NCBI RefSeq assembly: GCF_024171785.1
Contig: NZ_JAMTCK010000002.1
Span: 310,001-374,000 of the forward strand
DNA from: Goodfellowiella coeruleoviolacea
Lineage (GTDB): Bacteria; Actinomycetota; Actinomycetes; Mycobacteriales; Pseudonocardiaceae
DNA: 64,000 nucleotides
Direction: 5' to 3'
Below the pieces are notes generated by a model. That model saw only the letters and a program-made list of their open reading frames with translations. It ran no database searches and was not told where the DNA came from. A program made the position numbers and the translations under genes. Numbering within the stretch: position 1 is the first letter of the stretch; each line of letters starts with the position of its first letter. Below are positions 16,170 through 24,531 of the stretch, one piece after another.

Positions 16170-16877
16170 TCAGCGGGGTGGCAAACGCCGGCGGCGCCGG
16201 TTGGCGCGGCGACGGGCGTGCTGGCCGCCGCCACCCCGGGTCGCAAACCGCCGGCGGCGGGCGTCGAGCACGCGGCGCGCCCGGCAGGCGGCCGGGCTGT
16301 GCAGGAGCAGCAGGTGTTCCTGGTCCAGGGTGGGGTGGCCCTCGGCCATGGCCTGTTCCGCCTCGGCCAACTCGTCCAGGCTGAGCCCGGGTGCCGGGGC
16401 GGCGAGCCGGCCCGGCCAGTCGGCGCCGCCGGTGGGGTCGGGGGAGCGGCGGTAGGGGCTGTCCGCCGGCAGACACCCGCTGATCCGGCCGTAGGTGCCC
16501 AGCCCGAGCAGCACGGTGCCGCAGGCGGCGACCGTCAGCGGCGACACCAGTGCGGCGGCGTTGCCCGGGGTCTGGTCGAGCAGCACGATGCGCAGCACAC
16601 CGGCGACCACGGACCCCAGGCCGACCAGACCCAGCGCGGTGGACGCCCACGTGCCGCCGACCTGCGCCGAGGCCAACAACACCAGTCCCGCCACCAGCAC
16701 GGGCAGCGCCGGCAGCCAGCGGCCGGCCGGTGCCTCGCTGAGCCGCATGACGTCCCCGCAGGTCAGCGCCAGCCCAAGGGCGACAACCAGCACACCTGTG
16801 GTGGTCGCGGCGCGGCGGTGGAACACCAGCAGCCGGTGGTCGCCGAGGTGATCCCCAGGGCGTTCGTTCGCTCGCAA
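16170..16877 (-). CDS. hypothetical membrane protein with Arg-rich tail
   Basis: A 235-residue protein with about four hydrophobic segments (for example [54 protein letters not shown] and [16 protein letters not shown]), then a cytoplasmic-looking helix rich in Glu/Ala, and a C-terminal tail with many Arg residues. TTG start behind AAAGGGG. I do not recognise the family. It precedes the SRPBCC gene and is divergent from ctaD; the shared gap holds two CCACTGTGG motifs. Confidence 0.55.
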   Translation of the reverse strand: MRANERPGDHLGDHRLLVFHRRAATTTGVLVVALGLALTCGDVMRLSEAPAGRWLPALPVLVAGLVLLASAQVGGTWASTALGLVGLGSVVAGVLRIVLLDQTPGNAAALVSPLTVAACGTVLLGLGTYGRISGCLPADSPYRRSPDPTGGADWPGRLAAPAPGLSLDELAEAEQAMAEGHPTLDQEHLLLLHSPAACRARRVLDARRRRFATRGGGGQHARRRANRRRRRLPPR

Positions 16878-16958
16878 GGTCCACGCCCCTTTCCGGGCAG
16901 GCCGCCCACGGGCACCCGCCGTCGCGCCGAGGGCGCTGGCGCGTTCGGCACAGTGCGT

Positions 16959-16980
16959 CCACTGTGGGAGTCCACTGTGG
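16959..16980. repeat. two CCACTGTGG motifs between membrane protein and ctaD
   Basis: CCACTGTGG occurs at 16959-16967 and 16972-16980, 13 bp apart start to start, in the divergent promoter region. The spacing just over one helical turn suits cooperative binding, but no protein is known. Confidence 0.5.
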
Positions 16981-17124
16981 TCCGTTTCCTCGCGCCCGCC
17001 GACCCGGCTTCACTCGATCGGGTTCTCCCGCTGCGGGAACGGCCGTGCTGGGTCAGGCTGTAGCCGATCCGGCGCCCGCGCGCCCGCGGGGCCGGTGCTC
17101 ACCGGTGGTGATGTGGAGGAAACC

Positions 17125-18900
17125 GTGACGCTCACCCGGACGCCCGTCGAGTTGCGCGCCACCTCGATGCACCGGCAACCCAAGGGCGCGCGGCTGTTGC
17201 GGCTGCTGCACACCACCGACCACAAGCAGATCGGCATCCTCTACCTGACGACCTCGTTCGGGTTCTTCGTCGTCGGCGGGGCCATGGCGCTGCTGATGCG
17301 CACCGAGCTGGCCAGACCGGGACTGCAGTTCCTGTCCAACGAGCAGTACAACCAGCTGTTCACCATGCACGGCGCGATCATGCTGCTGCTCTACGCCACG
17401 CCCAACGTGTTCGGCTTCGCCAACTTCGTGCTGCCGCTGCAGATCGGCTCGCCCGACGTGGCGTTCCCCCGGCTGAACGCGTTCGCCTACTGGCTGTACC
17501 TGTTCGGCGGGCTGATCGTGCTCTCCGGGTTCCTCACCCCGGGCGGCGCGGCCGACTTCGGCTGGTTCGCCTACACCCCGCTCTCGGACGGCCGGTTCTC
17601 GCCGGGACCGGGTGCCAACCTGTGGGTGATGGGGCTGGTGATCAGCGGTCTCGGCACGATCCTCGGCGCGGTCAACATGATCACCACGGTGGTGTGCCTG
17701 CGCGCCCCGGGGATGACCATGTTCCGCATGCCGATCTTCACGTGGAACATCCTGGTCACCAGCATCCTGGTGATTCTGGTGTTCCCGCTGTTCACCGCCG
17801 CGCTGATGGGCCTGGCCGCGGACCGCAACCTCGGCGCGCACGTGTTCGACCCGGCCAACGGCGGCACCATCCTGTGGCAGCACCTGTTCTGGTTCTTCGG
17901 CCACCCCGAGGTCTACATCGTGGCGCTGCCCTACTTCGGGATCGTCTCCGAGGTCTTCCCGGTGTTCAGCCGCAAGCCGCTGTTCGGCTACAAAGGACTG
18001 ATCTACGCGACGATCGCGATCGCCGGGTTGTCGATGACGGTGTGGGCGCACCACATGTTCGCCACCGGCGCGGTGCTGCTGCCGTTCTTCTCGTTCATGA
18101 CCTTCCTCATCGCGGTGCCCACCGGCATCAAGTTCTTCAACTGGATCGGCACGATGTGGAAGGGGCAGTTGACGTTCGAGACGCCCATGCTGTGGGCGCT
18201 GGGCTTCCTGGTCACCTTCCTGCTCGGCGGGCTGACCGGGATCCTGCTCGCCTCACCGCCGCTGGACTTCCACGTCACCGACACCTACTTCGTGGTGGCG
18301 CACTTCCACTACGTGCTGTTCGGCACGATCGTGTTCGCCACGTTCTCCGGGATCTACTTCTGGTTTCCCAAGATCACCGGCCGGATGATGGACGAGCCAC
18401 TGGGCAAGCTGCACTTCTGGCTGACGTTCCTGGGCTTCCACGGCACGTTCCTGGTGCAGCACTGGCTGGGCAACGAGGGGATGCCCCGGCGCTACGTCGA
18501 CTACCTGCCCACCGACGGGTTCACCGCGCTGAACACCATCTCCACGGTCGGCTCGTACGTGCTGGGCGCGTCCACGCTGCCGTTCATCTGGAACGTCGTG
18601 CGCAGCTACCGGTTCGGTGAGCTGGCCGGTGTGGACGATCCCTGGGGGGCGGGCAACTCGCTGGAGTGGGCCACGTCCTGTCCGCCGCCGAGGCACAACT
18701 TCACCGAGCTGCCCCGGATCCGCTCCGAGCGGCCGGCGTTCGAGCTGCACTACCCGCACATGGCCGAGCAGATGCGGGTGGAGTCGCACGTGGGGTGGGG
18801 ACGGCGGGAGCGGATGGGCCCGGCGGCACCCTCCGAGGTGCTGGCCGCCACCATGCAGGAGGACGAGCGCGGCAGCAGCGGCGATCCCCGGGGCAGGTGA
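17125..18900 (+). CDS. ctaD: cytochrome c oxidase subunit I (aa3 type)
   Basis: A 591-residue polytopic membrane protein, the catalytic subunit of the terminal oxidase reducing oxygen to water. Heme and copper ligands are all visible: [10 protein letters not shown] (heme a His), [15 protein letters not shown] (CuB His and cross-linked Tyr), WAHHMFATG (two CuB His) and [11 protein letters not shown] (heme a3 and a His). GTG start with GGAGGA four bases upstream. Subunits II, III and the bc1 genes are not adjacent, so it is probably one of several ctaD copies. The C-terminus extends with a soluble, charged tail. Confidence 0.95.
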   Translation: MTLTRTPVELRATSMHRQPKGARLLRLLHTTDHKQIGILYLTTSFGFFVVGGAMALLMRTELARPGLQFLSNEQYNQLFTMHGAIMLLLYATPNVFGFANFVLPLQIGSPDVAFPRLNAFAYWLYLFGGLIVLSGFLTPGGAADFGWFAYTPLSDGRFSPGPGANLWVMGLVISGLGTILGAVNMITTVVCLRAPGMTMFRMPIFTWNILVTSILVILVFPLFTAALMGLAADRNLGAHVFDPANGGTILWQHLFWFFGHPEVYIVALPYFGIVSEVFPVFSRKPLFGYKGLIYATIAIAGLSMTVWAHHMFATGAVLLPFFSFMTFLIAVPTGIKFFNWIGTMWKGQLTFETPMLWALGFLVTFLLGGLTGILLASPPLDFHVTDTYFVVAHFHYVLFGTIVFATFSGIYFWFPKITGRMMDEPLGKLHFWLTFLGFHGTFLVQHWLGNEGMPRRYVDYLPTDGFTALNTISTVGSYVLGASTLPFIWNVVRSYRFGELAGVDDPWGAGNSLEWATSCPPPRHNFTELPRIRSERPAFELHYPHMAEQMRVESHVGWGRRERMGPAAPSEVLAATMQEDERGSSGDPRGR

Positions 18901-18917
18901 TCCGCGAGGCGGGTGGG

Positions 18918-18948
18918 GGTGCCGGTGCCCGAGGCGGACACCGGCACC
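18918..18948. terminator. bidirectional hairpin between ctaD and PPOX gene
   Basis: GGTGCCGGTG (18918-18927) pairs with CACCGGCACC (18939-18948) over an 11-nt loop. It sits in the 61-bp convergent gap and can serve both strands. Confidence 0.7.
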
Positions 18949-18961
18949 GGACCGCTCCCGC

Positions 18962-19354
18962 TCACTGCTTGCTGGTGTGCTCCGGTCGCACGTGGACGAC
19001 GACCCGGTGTTCGCCCGGCTGGGCCCAGGGGTACACGTCCTCGTTGAGGTACTTCTTGGTCATCTTGTTGATGAACGCGTTGTCGGCGTCGTCCTCGATC
19101 CGGTCAACCCGGCCCCGCACCTCCAGGTAGCGGTGCGGCTCGTCCGGGTCGTGCACGGAGATGGCGATCCTGTTGTCCCGCTTGAGGTTGCGGTACTTCT
19201 GCCGACCGGTCGTCTGGCTGAACTTGAGGAACTCGCCGTCCCAGTCGATCCACACCGGACTCGACTGGGGTTCGCCGTTCGGGCCGATCGTGGCCACGTG
19301 GGCGAAGGCGCGTTTGGTCAGGATGCCCTCGCGGTCCTCGGGTAGTACCGACAC
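18962..19354 (-). CDS. PPOX-class, probably F420-dependent oxidoreductase
   Basis: A 130-residue split-barrel flavoprotein of the pyridoxamine-phosphate-oxidase-like class. FAHVATIGPNGEPQSSPVWIDWDGEFLKFSQTTGRQKYRNLKRDNRIAISV is the typical core; the small size and the actinobacterial setting favour the F420-dependent group, although the cofactor cannot be proved. GTG start with GAGAGGAG upstream. It lies 25 bp downstream of a DUF3140 gene on the same strand, and the two probably form an operon. Confidence 0.82.
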   Translation of the reverse strand: MSVLPEDREGILTKRAFAHVATIGPNGEPQSSPVWIDWDGEFLKFSQTTGRQKYRNLKRDNRIAISVHDPDEPHRYLEVRGRVDRIEDDADNAFINKMTKKYLNEDVYPWAQPGEHRVVVHVRPEHTSKQ

Positions 19355-19379
19355 GACAGCACTCCTCTCGGTCTCCCAC

Positions 19380-19721
19380 TCAGCGCGGTGCCTTCAACGG
19401 GTCGTGGCCCAGCGACATCAGCCGGTGCCGCCAGTGGGCCTGGCCGGCGGTGGGTTCGAGGTCGTCCCGCCGCTCCGCGCGCACCCGGTCGACGACCTTG
19501 CGCATCACGTGCAGGTCGCCCGGGTTGAGGTCGGTCTTGCGCTTGCCGAGGATGTGCAGCACCTGCTGGCCGGTGGGGCTGCCGGCCTCGTCGGGGAACG
19601 CCTCGGTGTCCGGGGCGGCCGACTGGGTCCGCAGCCAGTCCTCCAGTTCGTGCGAGGACATGTTCACCACCCGGTGGAACTCGTCCCACAGCTCGTCGAC
19701 GTCGTCCACGGTCTCGGCCAT
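19380..19721 (-). CDS. DUF3140 family protein
   Basis: A 113-residue acidic protein: DELWDEFHRVVNMSSHELEDWLRT, then GQQVLHILGKRKTDLNPGDLHVMRKVVDRVRAERRDDL, and the end HWRHRLMSLGHDPLKAP. These match DUF3140, a family also found as a DNA-binding-like protein in fungi and actinobacteria; no activity is established. I chose the ATG at 19721 with GAGGAGGG upstream rather than the longer frame. It heads a likely two-gene operon with the PPOX gene. Confidence 0.75.
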   Translation of the reverse strand: MAETVDDVDELWDEFHRVVNMSSHELEDWLRTQSAAPDTEAFPDEAGSPTGQQVLHILGKRKTDLNPGDLHVMRKVVDRVRAERRDDLEPTAGQAHWRHRLMSLGHDPLKAPR

Positions 19722-19869
19722 TCCGCAGCCCTCCTCTCCGGGGCCGGCGCCGCTGCCGCGACCGACGGCGCCGCGCCCGGACACCGGCCCGCCTGGCATT
19801 GCCTGCCCTGGGCTACCCAGCGTCGCCGGAGGGAAACCCGCCGGTTCTCGGCCGCGCCAGCGGTGGGGT

Positions 19870-20334
19870 TCAGCCCACGCGGCCGTAGCTGGCCCGCATG
19901 AACGGGACGAACTCGGCGGAATCGCCCATGCGGATGTCGATGTGGTGGCGCAGGTGGTCGTCGGACAGGGTGAACACGTGCTTGGCCACGCCGCGTGGGG
20001 TGGTCTTGGTGAGGATCAGGCTGTCCTCCTGCCAGCCGCCCCTGGCCGGCGCGTCCGGCGGGTAGCCGTAGCTGTCGAAGCCGTACCAGAGCGTGTCGCC
20101 GGTGGTCGGGTCGACGGTGAACACCCCGTGGCCGACCAGGCCGCCCCCGTCGGAGCGGCGCTGCTGGTACTCCTGGATCACGGCGAACCCGTTCAGCCCG
20201 ACGCGGTAGCTGACCTCGGCGGTGGCGGTGGTCGCCGCCGCCCACGGTGAGGCGGCCAGTTCCTCCTCGCCGGCCCAACGACCGACCAGGGCGGTCAGCG
20301 CCTGGTGCGCCGGCCCGAGTCGCGGTGTGTCCAT
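19870..20334 (-). CDS. DUF1579-like hypothetical protein
   Basis: A 154-residue soluble protein with features of the DUF1579 beta-barrel family: LTALVGRWAGEEELAASPW, GFAVIQEYQQRRSDGG, GVFTVDPTTGDTLWYGFDSYG and HHIDIRMGDSAEFVPFMRASYGRVG. Members may bind a small ligand in a lipocalin-like barrel; the function is not known. ATG at 20334 with GGAGGG upstream. That ribosome site lies inside the arm of a perfect 13-bp inverted repeat, so translation may be controlled. Confidence 0.65.
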   Translation of the reverse strand: MDTPRLGPAHQALTALVGRWAGEEELAASPWAAATTATAEVSYRVGLNGFAVIQEYQQRRSDGGGLVGHGVFTVDPTTGDTLWYGFDSYGYPPDAPARGGWQEDSLILTKTTPRGVAKHVFTLSDDHLRHHIDIRMGDSAEFVPFMRASYGRVG

Positions 20335-20340
20335 GTCGCA

Positions 20341-20376
20341 CCCTCCACTGTGGCTGGAATCGACCACAGTGGAGGG
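20341..20376 (-). promoter_or_regulatory. 13-bp perfect inverted repeat holding the DUF1579 ribosome site
   Basis: CCCTCCACTGTGG (20341-20353) and CCACAGTGGAGGG (20364-20376) flank a 10-nt loop. Read on the minus strand, the GGAGGG next to the start codon is in the 3' arm, so a transcript hairpin would hide it. Both arms also contain the recurrent CCACTGTGG motif. Confidence 0.65.
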
Positions 20377-20419
20377 TAGTTGTCGTCGCGGGGCCGGCGG
20401 CAATCGCCCGCCGTGCGGA

Positions 20420-21616
20420 TCAGCCGGTGGTCAGCAGGGTGAGGCCGTAGGCGGAGAGGATCTCGTTGACCGGCTGGAAGAAGGTGGTCCCACCGGAGGT
20501 GCAGTTGCCCGAGCCGCCAGAGGTCACGCCCTGAGCCTGGTTGGCGCTGATCCAGGAGCCCCCGGAGTCACCCGGTTCCGCGCACACGTTCGTCTGGGTC
20601 AGTCCGGTGACCGCCCCCTGGGCGTAGTTGACCGTCTGGTCCTTGGCCTGCACCGTGCCGCACCACATGCCGGTGGTGGCGCCGGAGCGGCAGATGGACG
20701 CGCCCACCACCGCCTCGGCCGAGCCGTAGACGTAGTAGTAGTACCCGTCGTAGCCGTAGACGTAGCCGTACGGGCTGGCGCCGGCCGCGGCCCGCACGTA
20801 GGAGTAGTCGCCGGCGCCGGGGAACACCGAGCCCGCGAACGTGCCCAGTGCCGCGTCCTCGACGTCGGTGGCGCTGTCCCCGACCGCGCCGCAGTGCCCG
20901 GCCGAGACGAACCCGGTGGACACGGCGAACCCGATCGAGCACCGGGAGGAGTTGTTGATGAAGTACGGGTAGGCGCCGACGATGTCGGCGTAGGTGCGGG
21001 GCGAGTCGGCGGACTCGGTCACCCGCGCGCTGCCGCCGGACAGCGCGACCGCCCTGGCGACGAAGTCGGTGGTGGCGGCATCGGCCTTGGTGGGGTTGAC
21101 CGAGAGCACCACGCTGTTGCTCGGCACGTCCACGTACCAGCCGTTCACCCCGGCCGGCGCGGCCCGGCCGGCCAGCGCGTCGATCGCGTTCTTCACGCCG
21201 GTCAACTCGGCCAGGCTGTGCTCGGCGGTCCTGATCTCCACGTCGACCCCGCGCAGCCCGCCGGCCTTGGCCGTGCTGGCCGTCCCGGTCGTGTGGACGA
21301 CCAGCCGTCCGCTGGCCGCGTCGAACCAGGAACCGGCGTAGCCGGCGCCCAGGGCCTGCTCGGCGATGTGCTCCGCCTGGGTCGCGGCGGCCTCCTGGGC
21401 CAGCCGCTGGTCCACCTGGGCCCGGGTCAGGCCCAGGTCGCGCTGCATGGCACCGGCCAGGGCGGCGGTGATCGTGGGGGTGGTGCTCCTGGGCGCGGTG
21501 GCGGCCGGGGCGGACTCGGTCGCGGCCGGAGCGGCGGTCGCGGGCAGGCCGGCGGCCAGCACCGTGGCGGCGAACAGCGCGGTGCTGGCGACGTGAACCA
21601 CAAGTCTTCGACGCAT
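20420..21616 (-). CDS. secreted serine protease, S1 family (streptogrisin/alpha-lytic type)
   Basis: A 398-residue preproenzyme. Residues 1-29 form the signal peptide; about 45-205 are the folding propeptide of the alpha-lytic protease type; the mature domain starts near ADIVGAYPYF. The catalytic triad is His241 (SAGHCG), Asp270 (GAGDYSYVR) and Ser351 (EPGDSGGS). Cys pairs fit the family's disulfides. Residues 283-298 are unusually Tyr-rich (YGYVYGYDGYYYYVYG, nine Tyr in 16), replacing a loop that is normally Gly/Ser/Thr-rich. ATG with GGAG upstream. Role: extracellular protein digestion. Confidence 0.92.
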   Translation of the reverse strand: MRRRLVVHVASTALFAATVLAAGLPATAAPAATESAPAATAPRSTTPTITAALAGAMQRDLGLTRAQVDQRLAQEAAATQAEHIAEQALGAGYAGSWFDAASGRLVVHTTGTASTAKAGGLRGVDVEIRTAEHSLAELTGVKNAIDALAGRAAPAGVNGWYVDVPSNSVVLSVNPTKADAATTDFVARAVALSGGSARVTESADSPRTYADIVGAYPYFINNSSRCSIGFAVSTGFVSAGHCGAVGDSATDVEDAALGTFAGSVFPGAGDYSYVRAAAGASPYGYVYGYDGYYYYVYGSAEAVVGASICRSGATTGMWCGTVQAKDQTVNYAQGAVTGLTQTNVCAEPGDSGGSWISANQAQGVTSGGSGNCTSGGTTFFQPVNEILSAYGLTLLTTG

Positions 21617-21996
21617 CGAGTTGCTCCACGAGGTGTCGGGAAAGTCCGGAAAAGCGGATCCGAACAGGAGAACCGAGTGCAGTGCTCATTGGTCCAACGG
21701 AAAGAGGCGGTGCTCGGCAGGTGTGCGGCACCGCCGTCCGGATGAACAATTCGCAGAATAGTCGTGGCCGTCGGACGGTGGGCCCGCCGTTCGGCGCAAT
21801 TCAGGGTGCGACTGAATTTGTTGTCCGGGCTGCGTGAGTTCCGTGCGCGTCGAGGCGGGGAAGCGTTTCGCCGGTCGCTTCCCCTGCGGTTCGCGGTGAT
21901 GAACTCGATCGGCGATTCCCGCTGACGTGACCGGTGTCGGTGCTGGGCCGGGCCCGCCGGGCGGGCGGGCGTCCGGGGCGTCGGCGTCGACCGGGG
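21617..21996. other. 380-bp gap between protease and tetR
   Basis: No gene supported. It contains the promoter side of the protease gene and the dyad at 21798-21818; the 3' end of the TetR gene lies at the other side. Confidence 0.55.
21798..21818. promoter_or_regulatory. dyad AATTCAG-N7-CTGAATT upstream of the protease
   Basis: Perfect 7-bp arms separated by 7 bp, in an AT-richer patch about 190 bp before the protease start. It could be an operator or a small transcript hairpin. Confidence 0.4.
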
Positions 21997-22653
21997 TCAG
22001 TCGTGGTCGTACAGCAGGGCCGCGGTTACCCGCCGGACGCATCGGTCGGCCTGTTCGGCCGTGGCCGAGCAGAGCGCGGGCGTGCCGACGACCGAGCGCA
22101 GGAACCCGATCCCGATCAGCCAGGCGGCCAGCAGCTCCGCGCGCAGTTCCGGTTCGGGGCCGGCGAGCCGGGTGGCGAACGTGTCGGTGAAGTCCTGGCG
22201 GATCAGCTCGCGCAGCCGCTGGCGGGTCTCGTCGTGGCTGGCGGACTGGAGCATGGCCAGCAGGGCGCTGCCGTCCGGGCGGCGCTCGTTCTGGAAGAGG
22301 TGTCGCAGCATGCGGTCGGCGACGGCGTCCAGCGGTGCGGACAGGAAGCTGGCGATGCCTGCCGAGTGGGCGGCGACTTCCTCGAACAGTGCGTCCTTGG
22401 AACCGAAGTAGCGGTAGACCAGTGCCTGGTTCACCCCGACGTCGGCAGCGATGTCCCGAACGCTGGTGTGATCATAACCATCTTGCGCGAACCGCAGTGT
22501 CGCGGCGGCCAGCAGCGCTGACCGGGTCGCGGCGGCGTCACGTTTGCGGCGTGGCGCGCTGGTCACGGCCGGTTCGGCCGGTGTGGGCGCCGCGTCGTGG
22601 GCAGGACATCCAGTCGTGGGCTTGCTTCGATCCAGGGGGTTCAACCCGATCAC
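21997..22653 (-). CDS. TetR family transcriptional regulator
   Basis: A regulator of up to 218 residues. RSALLAAATLRFAQDGYDHTSVRDIAADVGVNQALVYRYFGSKDALFEEV is a complete TetR helix-turn-helix; the remainder is the helical ligand domain with a TetR_C-like end (AAWLIGIGFLRSVVG). The start is uncertain: GTG at 22653 extends 29 residues beyond a GTG at 22566, and neither has a strong ribosome site. Two near-identical 21-bp elements upstream (22658-22726) are its likely operators. The divergent gene is UDP-glucose dehydrogenase, 408 bp away. Confidence 0.88.
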   Translation of the reverse strand: MIGLNPLDRSKPTTGCPAHDAAPTPAEPAVTSAPRRKRDAAATRSALLAAATLRFAQDGYDHTSVRDIAADVGVNQALVYRYFGSKDALFEEVAAHSAGIASFLSAPLDAVADRMLRHLFQNERRPDGSALLAMLQSASHDETRQRLRELIRQDFTDTFATRLAGPEPELRAELLAAWLIGIGFLRSVVGTPALCSATAEQADRCVRRVTAALLYDHD

Positions 22654-23061
22654 CGCCTAAGTAATCCTGTGTTGACTTGACTCTCCGCAACTCGCTACCG
22701 TCGGATAAGTAATCCACCGTTGACTTCATCCGACCGCACCGCCTGGCCTGGGGCAACCTGGCAGGTCACGCGGACGGGAAGGGTCTCACCTTGACGTCGT
22801 CGCTGTCTCCACGGCCACCGCACGTGTTCCACCGGCCGTCGGGACCGGAGTGGCAGCGGTCGGGGCAGGCGGTCAGTGCCGACGACAGCCGCGCCGATGC
22901 GCTGAACGTTTCTCCTTGATCTGCACGACCCGGAATCGGGTGTGTTCTCGGCGGGGCGGCTGCCGGATTTCCGTCGCGTTTTCCGGTCGCGGTCGCGGAC
23001 ATTCTCGAAGCCGGTGTGGTTGTTGGGCTGATGGACAAATCGAAAGGAACGGGGTGACCGC
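22654..23061. other. 408-bp divergent regulatory region, tetR/ugd
   Basis: No gene supported. The tetR-proximal 75 bp hold two direct repeats; the remainder, about 335 bp, is leader for the UDP-glucose dehydrogenase gene, with GAAAGGA at 23042-23048 shortly before its GTG. Confidence 0.55.
22658..22726. promoter_or_regulatory. two 21-bp direct repeats with built-in -35-like TTGACTT
   Basis: TAAGTAATCC-N3-GTTGACTT occurs at 22658-22678 and 22706-22726, identical except for the three spacer bases, with a 48-bp period. Each contains TTGACTT. They adjoin the tetR start and are likely paired operators overlapping promoters. Confidence 0.7.
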
Positions 23062-24396
23062 GTGTACCGGTATGACATCGCCGTGATCGGCACCGGATAC
23101 GTCGGGTTGACCACGGGCGCCTGCCTGTCCTCACTGGGGCACCGCGTGCTGTGCGCGGACGTGGATGCCAGAAAGGTGGAGCAGCTCTCCCGGGGCGAGG
23201 TGCGAATTCTCGAACCCGGCCTCGCGGAACTGGTCCGCGAGGGCCTTGCCGCCGGCCGGCTGGGGTTCGTGCTCGGCGCCGCCAACGCGGTCCGCGACGC
23301 GGACGTGGTGTTCCTGTGCGTGCCGACCCCGATGGGCGAGGGCGGGGCGGCCGACCTGGCCGCGGTGGAGTCGGTCGTCGAAGAGGTGCGCGACCTCCTG
23401 CCCCCGGGATGCGTGCTGGTCAACAAGTCCACCGTGCCGGTGGGCACGGCCGAGCGCGTGGCGGAGCTGATCGGCCGGCCGGACGTGTCCGTGGTGAGCA
23501 ACCCCGAGTTCCTCCGGGAGGGCTCGGCCGTGCACGACTTCCTCAACCCGGACCGGATCGTGGTCGGCGCCCAGTCCCCGGCCGCCGCCGAACGGGTCGC
23601 CGCGCTCTACGCCCGGCTGGGCGCGCCGACCGTGCTCACCGACGCGGCCAGCGCCGAACTGGTCAAGTACGCGGCCAACTGCTTCCTGGCCACCAAGCTG
23701 TCCTACGTCAACGCCATGGCCGAGCTGTGCGAGCGGGTCGGGGCGAACATCGGTGACGTCACCGAGGGGATGGGCTACGACCGCCGGATCGGCCAGGCGT
23801 TCCTGCAACCGGGACCCGGCTGGGGCGGGTCCTGCCTGCCCAAGGACACCCAGGCGCTGTTGCAGGTCGCCGAGTCGGTTGGCTTCGACTTCACCCTGCT
23901 GCGCGCGACCACCGACAGCAACGCGCGCCAGCGGGAACGCATGGTGGACAAGATCGCGCACGCCTGCGTCGGGCCGCACGGCTCGCTGCGGGGTGTGCGG
24001 CTCGGCCTGCTGGGCCTGACCTTCAAGGCCGGCACCAACGACCTGCGCGACTCACCCGCGCTCGCCGTCGCCACCCTGCTGCGCGAACAGGGCGCCGAAC
24101 TGGTCGCCTACGACCCGGCGCTGTCCGTGCACCAGGCGGAACTCACCGAGGTCGTGCGCCTGCTCGACGAGCCGTACGCGGTGGCGGAGGGCGCCGCCGG
24201 CCTGGTGCTGCTCACCGAGTGGCCCGAGTTCCGCGCGCTGGACTGGGGCAGGATGGCCAACCTGCTGGCCGGGCGCGTCGTGGTCGACACGCGCAACCAC
24301 CTCGACCCGGACGTGCTGTCCCGTGCCGGCCTGTCCTGGCACGGCCTGGGTAACCAGCCGGTCGTGCCGGCGTCGTCGGTGCGGGTGCCCGCCTGA
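23062..24396 (+). CDS. ugd: UDP-glucose 6-dehydrogenase
   Basis: A 444-residue UDP-glucose/GDP-mannose dehydrogenase. IAVIGTGYVGLTTGACLSSLGHRV is the N-terminal NAD-binding motif; NPEFLREGSAVHDFLNPDRIVVG and the catalytic-Cys segment WGGSCLPKDTQAL follow, and GLTFKAGTNDLRDSPAL begins the C-terminal domain. It oxidises UDP-glucose to UDP-glucuronate using two NAD. GTG start. The next gene encodes a glycosyltransferase of the macrolide/UDP-glucuronosyltransferase superfamily, so the product may serve as its donor (inference). Other uses, in cell-surface polysaccharide, remain possible. Confidence 0.92.
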   Translation: MYRYDIAVIGTGYVGLTTGACLSSLGHRVLCADVDARKVEQLSRGEVRILEPGLAELVREGLAAGRLGFVLGAANAVRDADVVFLCVPTPMGEGGAADLAAVESVVEEVRDLLPPGCVLVNKSTVPVGTAERVAELIGRPDVSVVSNPEFLREGSAVHDFLNPDRIVVGAQSPAAAERVAALYARLGAPTVLTDAASAELVKYAANCFLATKLSYVNAMAELCERVGANIGDVTEGMGYDRRIGQAFLQPGPGWGGSCLPKDTQALLQVAESVGFDFTLLRATTDSNARQRERMVDKIAHACVGPHGSLRGVRLGLLGLTFKAGTNDLRDSPALAVATLLREQGAELVAYDPALSVHQAELTEVVRLLDEPYAVAEGAAGLVLLTEWPEFRALDWGRMANLLAGRVVVDTRNHLDPDVLSRAGLSWHGLGNQPVVPASSVRVPA

Positions 24397-24531
24397 ACCA
24401 CCACCGTGGCCGGGGCGGCCGGTGCCGGGCGCGACCAGGCCGACCGCCGACCACTCCCACCGTCCGCCCGCAGCGTGGCGGGAAGATCACGAGCAGCCGT
24501 CACATCGATCCGGAATGAAAGGTTCTTGACT

